From positions 75,089,935-75,153,934 of the forward strand of contig CM043950.1 in assembly GCA_014529385.2 (NCBI GenBank): a stretch of 64,000 nt of DNA, given 5' to 3'. Shown here in pieces: positions 47,901 to 59,689 of this stretch. Source of the DNA: Adiantum capillus-veneris (Eukaryota > Streptophyta > Polypodiopsida > Polypodiales > Pteridaceae). Made by a program: the position numbers and the translations under genes. The notes beneath the pieces were generated by a model that saw only the letters and a list, made by a program, of their open reading frames with translations, made no database searches and was not told the origin of the DNA. Numbering within the stretch: the stretch's first letter is position 1; each line of letters opens with the position of its first letter.

Positions 47901-50870
47901 AGTGGTGAGAAAGAATACCCTTTAAGATATACCCTTATAGGTTGGACAAGTGGTCGACCTTAACACCTAGATCTTCTTTATATAATGACATAGAGTGGAA
48001 AAGTGGTGAATCTTGAGTCCAAACCACTCATGCTACTAGGGATAATAGCTTGGAAAAGTGACTGACCTTGACGTTAAACCCCACATGTAAACAATATCGT
48101 GGGTTTAAGGTATTTCAATGGATCCTAGAATCTTGGAGACATGGTGCAACTTGCTTCTTTTCATGTTTCAATGAAGCCTATCTTCCACCAATGGGGATCA
48201 TCCTTCTCTAAATGTCTCAGTGGAGCCTAGCTTGGACAAGTGGTGGACCTTTGCTTCTCTCTATGTTTCCATAGAGTTAGCTTGGACAAGTGGTGGACCT
48301 TGAAACCAAACCCCCATGTAAAACATATCATGGTCATTCCAAGTGGTGAGAAATAATACCCTTTAAGATCTAGCCTTATAGGTTGGACAAGTGGTCGACC
48401 TTAAACCTAGATCTTCATAATATAACGACATAGAGTGGAAAAGTGGTAAATCTTGAGACCAAACCACTCATGCTACCAGGGAAAATAGCTTGGAAAAGTG
48501 ACTGACCTTGACGTTAAACCCCACATGTAAACAATATCGTGGGTTTAAGGTATTTCAATGGATCCTAAAATCTTGGAGACATGGTGCAGATTGCTTCCCT
48601 TCATGTTTCAATGGAGCCTATCTTGGACAAATGGTGGAGCATCCTTCTCTCCATGTTTTAATGGAGCCTAGCTTGGACAAGTGGTGGACCTTTGCTTCTC
48701 TCTATGTTTCAATAGAGTTAGCTTGGACAAGTGGTGGGCCTTGGAACCAAACTCCCATGTAAAACCTATCTTGGTAACTCCAAGTGGTGAGAAAGAATAA
48801 AGTTTAGGATATAGCCTTATAGGTTGGACAATTGGTGGACCTTAGCACCCAGATATTCTTAATAGAATGACATAGAGTGGAAAAATGGTGAATCTTGAGA
48901 CCAAACCACTCATGCTACTAAAGATAATAGGTTGGACAAGTGGTGGACCTTGAATGTAAACCCCCCATGTACAAAATATCATGGGTTTGAGGTATTTCAA
49001 TGGATCCTAGCATCTTGGAGACATGGTGTAGCTTGCTTCTCTTCATGTTTCAATGGAGCGTATCTTGGACAAATGGTGGAGCATCCTTCTCTCCATGTTT
49101 CAATGGACCCTAGCTTGGACAAGTGGTGGACCTTTGATTCTCTCTATGTTTAAATAGAGTTAGCTTGGACAAGTGGTGGACCTTGAAAAAAAACCCCCAT
49201 GTAAAACCTATGCTGGTCACTCCAAGTGGTGAGAAAGAATAACCCTTAAGATATAGCCTTATAGGTTGGACAAGTGGTGGACCTTAACACCCAAATATTC
49301 TTAATATAATGACATAGAGTGAAAAAGTGGTGAATCTTGAGACCAAACCACTCATGCTACTAGCGTTAATAGGTTGGACAAGTGGTGGACCTTGAATGTA
49401 AACCCCCCATGTTTCAATAGAGTTAGCTTCGACAAATGGTAGAGGATCCTTCTCTCCATGTTTCAATGGAGCCTAGCTTGGACAAGTGGTGGACCTTTGT
49501 TTCTCTCTATGTTTCAATAGAGTTAGCTTGGACAAGTGGTGGACCTTGGAGCCAAACCCCCATGTAAAACATATCATGGACATTTCAAGTGGTGAGAAAG
49601 AATACCCTTTAAGATATACCCTTATAGGTTGGACAAGTGGTCAACCTTAACACCCAGATGTTCTTAACGTAATGACATAGAGTGGAAAAGTGGTGAATCT
49701 TGAGACCAAACCACTCATGCTACTAGAGATAATAGGTTGGACAAGTGGTGGATCTTGAATGTAAACTCCCCATGTACAAAATATCATGGGTTTAAGGTAT
49801 TTCAATGGATCTTAGCATCTTGGAGACATGGTGCATCTTTCTTCTCTTCATGTTTCAATGGAGCCTATCTTGGACAAATGGTGGAGCATCCTTCTCTCCA
49901 TGTTTCAATGGACCCTAGATTGGACAAGTGGTGGACCTTTGCTTCTCTCTATGTTTCAATAGAGTTAGCTTGGACAAGTGGTGGAACTTGGAACCAAACC
50001 CCCATGTAAAACCTATCATGGTCATTCCAAGTGGTGAGAAAGAATACCCTTTAAGATATAGCCTTATAGGTTGGACAAGTGGTGTACCTTAACACCCAGA
50101 TCTTCTTAATATAGTGACATAGAGTAGAAAAGTGGTGAATCTTGACATCAAACCACTCATGCTACTAGTGATAATAGGTTGGACAAGTTGTGGACCTTGA
50201 ATGTAAACCCCCCATGTACGAAATATCATGGGTTTAAGATATTTCAATGGAGCCTAGCATTCTGGAGACATGGTGCAGCTTTCTTCTCTTCATGTTTCAA
50301 TCAAACCTGACTTGGACAAATGGTGGAGCATCCTTCTCTCCATGTTTCAATGGAGCCTAGCTTGGACAAGTGGTGGACCTTTGATTCTCTCTATGTTTCA
50401 ATAGAGTTAGCTTGGACAAGTGGTGGACCTTGGAACCATACCCCTATGTAAAACCCATCATGTGCATTCCAAGTGGTGGTAAATAATACCATTTAAGATA
50501 TAGACTTATAGGTTGGACAAGTGGTGGACCTTAACACCCAGATCTTCTTAATATAATGACATAGAGTGGAAAAGTGGTGAATCTTGAGACCAAACCACTC
50601 ATGCTACTAGGGATAATAGGTTGGACAAGTGGTGGACCTTGAATTTAAACCCCACATATACAAAATATCATGGGTTTAAGGTATTTCAATGGAGCCTAGC
50701 ATCTCAAAGACATGGTGCATCTTGCTTCTCTTCATGTTTCAATGGAGCCTATTTTGGACAAATGGTGGAGCATCCTTCTCTCCATGTTTCAATGGACCCT
50801 AGATTGGACAAGTGGTGGACCTTTGCTTCTCTCTATGTTTCAATATAGTTAGCCTATATTAGACAATTAG
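44963..50870 (+). repeat. Motif satellite array, right part
   Basis: It continues the array exactly where it was interrupted at 37,360. Equivalent points fall at about 45,336, 45,776, 46,198 and 46,640 (steps 440, 422, 442), keeping the two-type alternation. After about 47,050 the monomers become more diverged and irregular. The array ends near 50,990 with a unique edge (TAGACAATTAGTAGACC, GTTGTCTAGAGCTAAGCTTGG). Confidence 0.92.
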
Positions 50871-51080
50871 TAGACCTCGAATCTCTCCATGTTGTCTAGA
50901 GCTAAGCTTGGACAAGTGGTGGACCTTACTTCTCCCTTCCCTTAGTTTACTAGCTTAAATGATCACTATGTATACTTGCTTAGATCTAGCTTGAACAAGT
51001 GGTGGAACTTGTATTCACACAAACTTAATCCATTACAAAAAAGTATATGTTAAAATAACATTTGGTTTTTTTGTTTTCAG

Positions 51081-52270
51081 GAAAGATGGCTCCAAAAAAA
51101 CAGGTTGCAAGGGTTGCTGTCTCAGTTGACTATACTTGCAATGATCTTAGGAAATGGTATTTGGACATACATGGTATAGAGGGTGCACAATTTCATAAGG
51201 TGCATCTATTTATTGCCAAAAAGGAGAATGACAGCTTGTTTGAAGATGTTGGACAAGTTGTGGAAGCATCTGTCTCTGTAGTTGATAGTCATCCAGAGGT
51301 GGAATGCATTGACATTCTAGTTCCAATGAATCTAGAATTTCAACTATCTCCAGGAGCATATGCATTGGAGCGCATGTCTAGAAACAAAGAAGAGACAATG
51401 TTTTCTCGAGGATGGAAGTTTGCAGAATCAAATCCAAATATCACAGCAGATCAACTTCAAAGCTCCATCATTGCCACACTACAACAAAAAAGGTGAAAGC
51501 TTCACGACCACCATCCACAAAGAAGCAAGCAAAAGTGCAGAAAGTAGAAGCTAAGCGAACTAGTTCCATTTTGGATGTAGACAAGGCATCTTTGGCATCC
51601 TCATCAACAGAGGGTTCAATGTCAAAGATGAGAATCGTGGATCCAGATGTTTTAGAAGCTAAGGCCATGAAAGGACAAGAAAAAGATACAGGTGGAATGA
51701 ATAAGTACATAAATTATTTTCCTTTCCAATATAGGGAATTTGATATCCCTATTCAAAATTGTTGGCTTGCTCCTGATCACTATAATGCACGTATTATGGA
51801 TAAAAAACACGCTGAAAGTGTGTTATTTGGATTTTCACGGAGTACGACCAAGCCTGCAGCATGTGCATATTTGATGCCTGTTCGAAATGCAAAATCAAAG
51901 AAGGGGACTCCTTTGGCAGTAGAAGAGGTAGAGGAGCAAAAAATTAAAGATTATCATTATTGGATTCTTGATGGGCAGCATTCAATCTATGCTGCAAAAG
52001 TTTTGCTTCACAATGAACAAAAACAAAGAGATCTTTGAAAGACTGATTAGCGTGTATAAATTTAGAAAGGCTCGCATTGTTGTGAATGCTCCTCCATTTG
52101 TTGCAACTGCTATATCTGCCATTGCAAATGAGAAGGCTCACGCATTGTATGTCAAGTAACCTTACAGCCAAATATTGAGACATTTACGGAGTCAATGGAT
52201 CTTCTCAGGACGACCACCAAAGGCAGCAAGTGGAATTGAAGAGGGACATGCATCTCGTGCCGGATGGGAT
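51081..52270 (+). pseudogene. ParB/DGQHR-like N-terminal exon, frameshifted
   Basis: A splice acceptor (TTTTTTGTTTTCAG, ending 51,080) lies five bases before ATG 51,086. Residues 1-136 are open but unrecognised (VDYTCNDLRKWYLDIHGIEG). Near 51,495 an A-run frameshift leads into a basic linker, then a domain with YHYWILDGQHSIYAAKVLL (51,950-52,009). This resembles the DGQHR/GERR signature of ParB-fold proteins, which bind DNA and sometimes hydrolyse nucleotides. A second frameshift near 52,025 leads to FERLISVYKFRKARIVVNAP. The frame then meets a TAA at 52,157. The exon ends GGATGGGAT/GTAAGT at 52,270. Damage may be real or homopolymer errors. It joins in frame to the next exon. ParB assignment is from motif resemblance only. 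Confidence 0.55.
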
Positions 52271-52354
52271 GTAAGTTATTTTCTTTGTCTTTTTGATAGT
52301 GTTTAATTAACAAATCTTGCTCAATAGTTTAATTATTTCTCTATTTCTTTTTAG

Positions 52355-53735
52355 GCTTTTCTTCGATTGGCAAGAATGAGTGCAGCAGCAAGTTGGATTG
52401 CTAAACAGGCACACATGGTCACGCACTCTGATTTAGTTTATGATTGCTGGATAGAAATCATTGAAAATCTAGAAGAGGAGAATAAGAAACCCCCAACAAC
52501 TGTATTTAGATACCTTTGTGGCCTTGAGGAATCAGAGGTAAAGACTATTCAAGAAGAGATTAGAGATGAGAATATTTTACTGTCAAAGAGTGCAAAGGAT
52601 GGTGATGCAACTGACATGTATGATCGAATCAAGCAGTTGAAGCAAGACAAATTGATTCAAGATGCACTTCTTGAAGGCTTCAACAATTTGAATGAGTCTT
52701 CACCATGTAAAGACTGGGAGGAGGTGGTCAAAATGTATAACATCAATGATGTTGTTTATAAAACAATTTTAATGCTATGCGAGGAATGGATCAGATCTAG
52801 TTTGATGCGTGGAACAAAGAAAATGGCTTTTCCAGATGGAGCAATAAAATACATGCATTGGGAAATTCACCTTCAAAAGGAGAAAACTGAGCCTAGAGAT
52901 TTTCCATGGTCAACCTATGTGGTGAGCCTACAAATGGAAGGCAATCTCTACTTGATGCGCCACTTCAATAATAAAGTGCCTATTGGCTTATGTGTTTTAG
53001 ATATGACAAAAAACGTTGGAGGCAATTTGAAGTGGAGTGAGGAGACATTTAACAATGCTTTGGATGGGATCTTGGCTATTGCTGGAGGGTCAACAGATCC
53101 TGGATTTGTCTTTCTTTCATTTGTGGATTTCACTAACTTCACAAAATTGCAATGTGCCTTTCACGCCATGGGAGATAATCTGAGCTACCATTGTTGTGGT
53201 GCATTGCATCACTTTTCATCAGCTCCTTGCAAAGGAGCAATTCAATTCCTAACAGTTATTGCCTTCTTGGGACAAGGCAATGCATTTGAAGACCTGAGAA
53301 GAAGATCAGAGGAACATCCCATGCCAATTGATTGTTCTCTTCTTCAAGTAGCAGATAACGATATGTCAGATTTGCAATATTTGGAGGCCAAAAAAAGAGC
53401 TTTGGTCAAGCACTACATTCGTACATATTGTTTTGAAGACCGCAAGCTTGTTGATGTTTTTGGTGATGGCTCCTTGGTTGCACAAGAAGGAATACAACAG
53501 AAAAAAGAAGTTATCTGCTTAATTGATAGTGTGGAGGAGGCAAAAAGCATGGAGACCATGCTGCTAGACTTTGTTAAGTCTCATGAAGATATAGAAAAAT
53601 GGGCTGGACTTCAACAATCCACTTCGCAATCAGGCGACATTGTGCCTGTTACAGAGGAGTGCTCTCCACAAAGAGAAGAAGAACAACAACAACACCATCC
53701 TCTGTCAATGGAGGACTTTTTGGAAATGGAGACAC
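52355..53735 (+). CDS. Exon resembling a beta-class DNA methyltransferase
   Basis: Acceptor TTTCTTTTTAG ends at 52,354. The exon is open for 460 codons (LARMSAAASWIAKQAHM onward) to a donor CACAC/GTATGT at 53,735; unspliced it would stop at 53,746. The first half is helical and Glu/Lys-rich. In the second half FVFLSFVDFTNFTKLQCAF, then ALVKHYIRTY followed by KLVDVFGDGSLVAQEGI (about 53,440-53,490) and ICLIDSVEEAK, follow the order of the late part of N4/N6 methyltransferases (vfcdw..l, then D-x-F near the C-terminus). The glycine pattern is not canonical and no clear DPPY/SPPW is visible, so it could be inactive or another fold. In bacteria and phages, ParB and such methyltransferases are known as fusions. 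Confidence 0.5.
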
Positions 53736-56326
53736 GTATGTTTTGAGTTTCTTGTGCATGTTAGTGTTTCTTGTTACTGATTTGATACTCTTAATGTTAG
53801 ATTTTGCTTTATATAGTATTGATTGAGTTTGTATTTTTTATCTCAAGCATTCAAGGTTTGAATGTAAATAGTAAATTACTTGAGTTTTTGAATGGTGGAT
53901 CTGTAGACTAAAACTATAACATTTAATACTCACAAAGACTTAATTACTTAAGAGCTTGAACTCAATAAGTTTTGGACCTTTTATCAATACCCCCTTGATA
54001 TGATACATTAGATCGTAGCATGGTTAAATGGTGATGCTTCATAAATTGAACCTAGCTTAGACAGGTGCTGGAGCCTAAATTTAAACTAACCTTGCTAGAA
54101 GGGAGCTTATGTTTGGACTTTGAGAACTAGCATAAGTAATCAATTAGAGCATAGATTAGACATGTGGTGGTGGCCGGCCTTAGAGACCAAAATCTTAATG
54201 AGCTTGGAAAGGTATTTAAGTACTGCAATTTACTTAGTTTTAGTACTCATTAAATGCATAGCTTGACAAAAGGTGGACCTTACATGGATCCTAATTTCAA
54301 GAGGTGTGGTAGACCTTCAAAACAAGCTCATATAGCTTGGACATGTGGTAGACCTTGCATGAAGACTAGTTTAGACAAGTGTGGTACACCTTGTAACCAA
54401 CACCCATTTGTTATATTAGCTTGGACAAGTGGTGGACCTTGCTTTTATGTTTCAATGGAGCATATTTTGGACAGGTGGTAGACCTTGTTTCTCTCCATGC
54501 TTCAATGGAGAGAAACTTTAGCTTGGACAAGTGGTGGACCTTGTTTTTATGTTTTAAAGGAGCATATTTCGGACAAGTGGTAGACATAGTTTCTCTCCAT
54601 GGTTCAATGGAACCCACCTTAGACAAGTGAAGTACCTTGAAACCAAACCCCCATAATACAACCTACTAAATAGGTTGGAAAATTGGTGGGATATGAAAAC
54701 CATCCATGATAGAGCATAGTATAGGTGAAAACGTAGTGGTCCTTATATCAATTACCCATGCATAGCTTGGACAAGTGGTGGACCTTGATTCTCTCTATGT
54801 TTCAATGGATCCTATCTTGGACTAGAGATATATCTTACTTAGTTCCATGCTTCAATGGATTGTAGCTTGGATAAGGAGTGGAACTTCAAACAAAACTCCA
54901 CAGCATAGCATATATTAACAATTCATGGGTTTTATAGAGATTGTCTTGCCTATTTTGGAGAGTTGGTACACCTTTATTCTCCATTCTTCAATGGATCTGA
55001 GGTTGGACAAGCGGAGCTGGAGAAGTGGTCAACCTTAAAATGAAACCTCCCATGCTACAACCCATCATAGATCGTATATGTAGTGGACCTTGAAACTCTT
55101 TTATGTCCCTAGCTTAGAGAAGCATTGCACTCTTGATTATCTCCATACATGAAGGCAAGGTTGGACAAGTGGTGGACCTTCAAACCAGAATCTCTATGCA
55201 ATAATAGGCAAGTGGTGGAGCTTGTTTTCTCCATGTTCCATGGAGCCTAGCTTAGACAAACAATGGAGCTTGCTTCTCTCCATGTTTCAATGGATCCTAG
55301 CTTAGAAAAGTGGTGGAGCTTTGCTTCTCTCCATGTTCCAATGGACCATAGCTTAGACAAGTGGTAGAACTTGAAAAACACCCCCCGTATACAACATATT
55401 ATGGGGTTTTCATGTTTCAATGGCTCCTAGCTTGGACAAATGGTAGCTTTCTTCTCTTTATGTTTCAATGGATCCAATCTTAGCCAAGGGGTGGACCTTG
55501 AAACAAGAATCCCCCCCCCCCATGTACAACGTATTATGGGTTTTGAAAGCAGAGAGAAAATAATAGCTTTGATAAGTGGTGGACCTTGCTTCTCTCCATG
55601 CTTCAATGGAGCCGAGGTTGGACACATGTTGGAGAGAAGATGGTTGCCCATGAAATAAGACCATGCATGCTATAATCAATCATATGTTGTACACATGGTG
55701 GACCTTGCAATTGTTTTATATGCCTAACTTGGACAAGTGGAGGACCCTTGATTACCTCCAGATATCAACAACAAGCCAAGTTTGGACAAGTGTAGTACCA
55801 CCAAACCAGAATCTATATGCTACAATAGAGTATAGGTAGGACACACGATGAACCTTGATATCAAACCATCCATGCTACTAGAGATGATAGGTTTCACATG
55901 TGGTGGAACCTTGTATCAATGTTCTATGTGTAGTTTTTGACTAGTGATAGACCTTGAAACTAATCCCTCTAGGCTACAAGAAAAAAGAGATGGATGAGGA
56001 GGCTAGACTACTTTTGTTGCATCAATGCATCCCATGTTACCACATATACTATAGGGTTCTTGGATAAGTGTTGGATCTTGTGTCAATGCTCCATGTGTAG
56101 CTTGGACAAGTGGTGGACCTTGGTTCTCTCTATGCTTCAAATGGGCAATAGATTGGAGACACAGTCTTCTTTTTTTTCCAATGATTTTATTTTTTGGAAA
56201 CCTTGGAGGCACCATGTAAGAGGCACTCTAAGTCTTCCATACAATGGACCTATTGGACTATAAAATAATGATATCTTTCTTTGATATTGTCATTATTTTA
56301 TGCATAATATTTTCTTCTTTTTGCAG
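53736..56326 (+). other. Intron filled with motif repeats
   Basis: Donor GTATGT at 53,736 and acceptor TTCTTCTTTTTGCAG ending at 56,326. The phases agree: one base is left before and two bases after, making an in-frame codon. From about 54,050 to 56,130 it holds diverged plus-strand copies of GGACAAGTGGTGGACCTT. A C homopolymer lies at about 55,511-55,520. Confidence 0.55.
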
Positions 56327-56883
56327 ACACAAAGGAGTTAAGTGATATAAAAACTAGATGTATTTCACACTATGATTGGCATAAAGATCCTTTTGGGACA
56401 CCAACTTTTCCTATTCCCAAAGATGTAATTTTCCATATTAACGGTGTGGATTTTGAAGTGCGACTTTCATGTATTGAAGGAGCTGGTTATGGGCTATTTG
56501 TGCATACTACCCTGGAAAGTGGTTTGACTATTCTAAACTATGGAGGGCATAAGTATAGATTTCAAGACTGGAAAAAGATATGCAAAATATTTCCAAGAGC
56601 TTATAAATATTCTCTTCTAGAGGATCCAAACATAGAAGAAGAGGAAGATCAATCATACATTATTGGTTGTGTAGAAGAAGGAAACGTGTCGGGCTATATA
56701 AATAGTTCTCACAGTACAAATGTCTGTCCCAACGTACGCTATACATTTGATCCAAATTTTCCACCTTGGCATAAATGCACCTCTTCACACATCAAGTCAG
56801 AAGAATATGGCCATGTATGCATTGAGACTATTTGTCAAGTTGAAGCAGGAGAAGAGTTGTTTGCTGACTATAACTTTACTTGA
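56327..56883 (+). CDS. SET-domain exon
   Basis: After two bases completing a codon, the exon is open from 56,329 to the stop at 56,881-56,883. The SET signatures are in order: GAGYGLFVHTTLESG (N-terminal GxG), GYINSSHSTNVCPN (equivalent of the NHxCxPN cofactor pocket) and QVEAGEELFADYNF (GEELxxDY with the catalytic tyrosine). SET proteins transfer methyl groups from S-adenosylmethionine to lysines, usually on histones. There is no pre-SET or post-SET cysteine cluster, and the protein ends right after the domain. The missing start codon at the exon edge and the phase match with 53,735 suggest it is the C-terminus of the ParB/methyltransferase-like gene. Confidence 0.75.
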
Positions 56884-56989
56884 CATTGTAAAGTATTGTA
56901 CATGGATGGAAATCTCAAGTACATGCATCATTTTCATTTTTCATGGATGAAATCTCAAGTGAATATAACATTTGATTATTGTTTAGTTT

Positions 56990-57523
56990 ATGCTCAACGA
57001 GAATCTAGAGTGCTCTTATGCTTTGTGTGTTGTCTAACATATTTGACTACCTTGGCCATAGAATCTTGATTCTACTCTAGATTTGTGATAAATCTTACCA
57101 AAATTTAATCAATGTCTAGGTTGGACAAGTGGTGGGGCTTCAAACATTACTGTCTTAAACAAGTGGAGTTATCTTACTTGAATAAGTGGTGGCCTTTGAA
57201 TCCAAATCTAAGCCAAATCTCTAATTATTTTCTTGTAGTCTAGGTTGGACATTTGGTGGACCTTGTATCCATGTTTCCTCAACAAGGGTGGCTTTTAGTT
57301 TTCACTTTAAGTACTCATCTTTAATAAAGTGTAGGATGGAAAATGTTGAGTTAGTAGATTGTATTTTAGACAAGTGGTGTTTGGTGTACGAATGCTGAAA
57401 ATGGTTGCAAGGATTCTAACAACGACTTTACCTTAAATAAATTTCTTACTAGGAGTTCTACATATAAATATGGTGAATAAAATTTCTGTTTTTGAGATAC
57501 CATTTGTGTGTGTGTTTTCTTAG
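56990..57523 (+). other. Spacer with sparse motif copies and splice acceptor
   Basis: A few diverged copies (GGTTGGACAAGTGGTGGGGC near 57,118; GGTTGGACATTTGGTGGACC near 57,243) lie before an acceptor TGTGTTTTCTTAG ending at 57,523. Confidence 0.6.
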
Positions 57524-58722
57524 ATTCACAAACTGGGATGGATAATGCTCCTATGGTTCAGTCAACAACTATAGAATCCATAGATTCTATGGTTTCTAAA
57601 GTGCCCAAGATGGATGATATTTCTATACTAGAGTCTAGTGTTGTGCAACTTGAGCAAGCTTCCAATAATGAGAACCAAGAAATCGATGCTTCAAAAATGC
57701 AACATACATCAAAAGAGACTGAAAAGTCCACTCACGAGCTATTGCCAATTGGTACTACGTCATGTAGCGTAGATGTTGAGAAATCCATGCTTACAATTAT
57801 ATTGGATTTAAATGGTCTATTGTTGAAACGTTCCCCTCAACCATCCTCACACCACAACTCAGTGCAAATGGATTCAAAAAGATATATTATACTCAGGCCA
57901 GGTTGCATCCAATTCTTGAAGACTATTTTACAAAGGTTTAATGTTGCAATTTGGTCGACAGCTACTAGGAATAATGTGTATCAAATCCTTGCAGCACTAA
58001 ACAACTTAGCTGAGGATACATTGCCTTTCTTTGCAATTTGGTCGCAAGATGTTTGCTACACCGCTCAAACTCAAAAATTGTTTAGACCCAACAATCCAAA
58101 CGTTGAGGCAATGTTCAAGCCTCTAGCCAAAATTGCCATGGGGTTTGAATGTGATCCACAAAGAACAATGCTTATTGATGACTCTCCTTACAAGGGATGT
58201 ATTTCACCAGCAAACAATTGCATTTTTCCACCACAATTTGATGCTGAGAAGATGGTTGACAATATGCTCTTGGAGGAGCTACTTCCATACTTGATTCAGC
58301 TTGATGAGAGAAGGGATGTGCGTGATTTAATTGCTTCTAATCATTATGGACAACCTATAGTGACAAATGATAGTGAATACAAACAAATCATGGAGTATTG
58401 GAAGCAGAAAAATGATGTTTGGTCAGCTAAGGTGTTCTTTACAAGAAGAATACCACCTGCAAAAGGTGACAGAGATGAAACTATCATTGAAGATGCAAGT
58501 GACACAAGCCACCGCAATGAAATGAGAAGAGCCCAAATACAAGAGATCTTGCCAAAGGAGCGTACACCCATTGAAAGCATGAAGGCGTCACAATTGACCA
58601 CTTTAGCTAGGCAATTGGGTTGTAACACAAAAGGAGTTTTGAAGGCAACCACAGCAAAGGCTTATATAAATAAGGTGAAAGCTGAGAACAATCTTCTAAG
58701 GCTGGATAGAAAGCAACCCTAA
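57524..58722 (+). CDS. FCP1/NIF-type phosphatase-like protein with SAP-like tail
   Basis: Coding is likely from ATG 57,538, 14 bases after a splice acceptor; about 394 residues. The first 85 residues are acidic/Ser-rich. The FCP1-homology (HAD-fold) domain follows: LTIILDLNGLLLKR (near residue 90), LRPGCIQFLKTIL, VAIWSTATRNNV, then TMLIDDSPYKGC. FCP1/SCP enzymes normally have DxDxT/V; here it is DLNGL, so the second Asp is Asn and the domain may bind without cleaving phosphate. The last 45 residues (IESMKASQLTTLARQLGC ... AKAYINKVK) look like a SAP DNA-binding helix-extension-helix. The frame is intact. A 3' UTR intron (GGTACTAG to TTCTTGCAG, 58,725-58,817) may follow. It could also be spliced to the upstream gene. 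Confidence 0.7.
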
Positions 58723-58817
58723 GGTACTAGTGACATGTCATATATTCTTGATACACATGCTTGAACACTCATGTGCATGGTATCTAACAAATCTTTCTTT
58801 TTATTCCTTCTTGCAGG

Positions 58818-58990
58818 ATCTTACAAAGGATACTACTAGATGGAGCTCAATCAATAGAGATTTTGATATTTTTGCTCAAAATAATGAAGCAGTCACCTAC
58901 ATTTTTTGTTTATCAATTTCTTGAGAGACTTTATTTTAGTTTGTAATCATCAAATGAAATGAAAAGTATCCTTCTTATTAAGATTGTTGA
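58818..58990 (+). other. Probable 3' UTR exon of the phosphatase-like gene
   Basis: It follows the acceptor TATTCCTTCTTGCAG. Because the preceding coding frame has already stopped at 58,722, this is best read as untranslated. The next 700 bp (to about 59,690) is AT-rich with a short duplication (GATCCAAGTCTTTTT near 59,078 and 59,119). Confidence 0.4.
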
Positions 58991-59689
58991 TCTTTTTCTT
59001 GTTCAAACCTTTCAATTGTGATTTATAGTTTTGTTAGCATGAGATTGTGCTTTTTTAGTTTGAAAAAAACTGTCAAAGATCCAAGTCTTTTTGGCTTTAC
59101 TTAAGTTATTAATTGTGAAAGATCCAAGTCTTTTTGCTTTACTTAAGTTATTGATTGCCTATGTAATAGTCCTTAAAACAATATCGGATGGCTTTCTTGC
59201 TCCCATGTCTCACATTGGTCTTTAGGTAAGACAAGTGGTGACCTTGAAAGTATGGTCTCATATCTCGATCAAGTGAAGAGACATGAAGCTTAAATATCAC
59301 TACTATGTATCTAGTGTTAAACTCCATCGAGACAAAGACTAGATAGCCAAATTGCAGTCGAGTTTAAGTGAAAAATCCATTTGAGCTAAGGTAAAACTTA
59401 TAGTGCCTCATTTTTCTAGGATTCTACCCCATCAAGGAAGTTATAATCTAGCACAAACCAATTAAGACTCTTTTGGAGCCTAGATAGGACAATTCGTGGA
59501 ACTTATGAAACTTATTATTGAGTTAGAGTCTAGTTTAGATAAGCAAAAGATCTTCAAACCAGCACTTGACTTTCTTACTATTCAATATTCAAAGTCCCTT
59601 GAGGCTAACAAATTACATACCCACTTGTAACCTAACTAATGAGTAATTATATAGATCTAAGCAAGTATATATAATGAGTCTTCAAACTA

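Noticed and set aside
31038-50848. Many short open frames encoding DKWWTL, TSGGPWNQTP and LDKWWTFASLYVS repeats
   Set aside because: They are translations of the non-coding motif array, occur in several frames and on both strands, and stop at monomer boundaries.
34480-50870. CRISPR-like spaced direct repeats
   Set aside because: The motif is embedded in longer homologous monomers, the intervening DNA is repeated rather than unique, and the context is a eukaryotic genome.
51950-52010. A DndB-type DNA phosphorothioation system from the DGQHS motif
   Set aside because: Only one short motif is shared; no other Dnd-like gene is present and the context is eukaryotic with introns.
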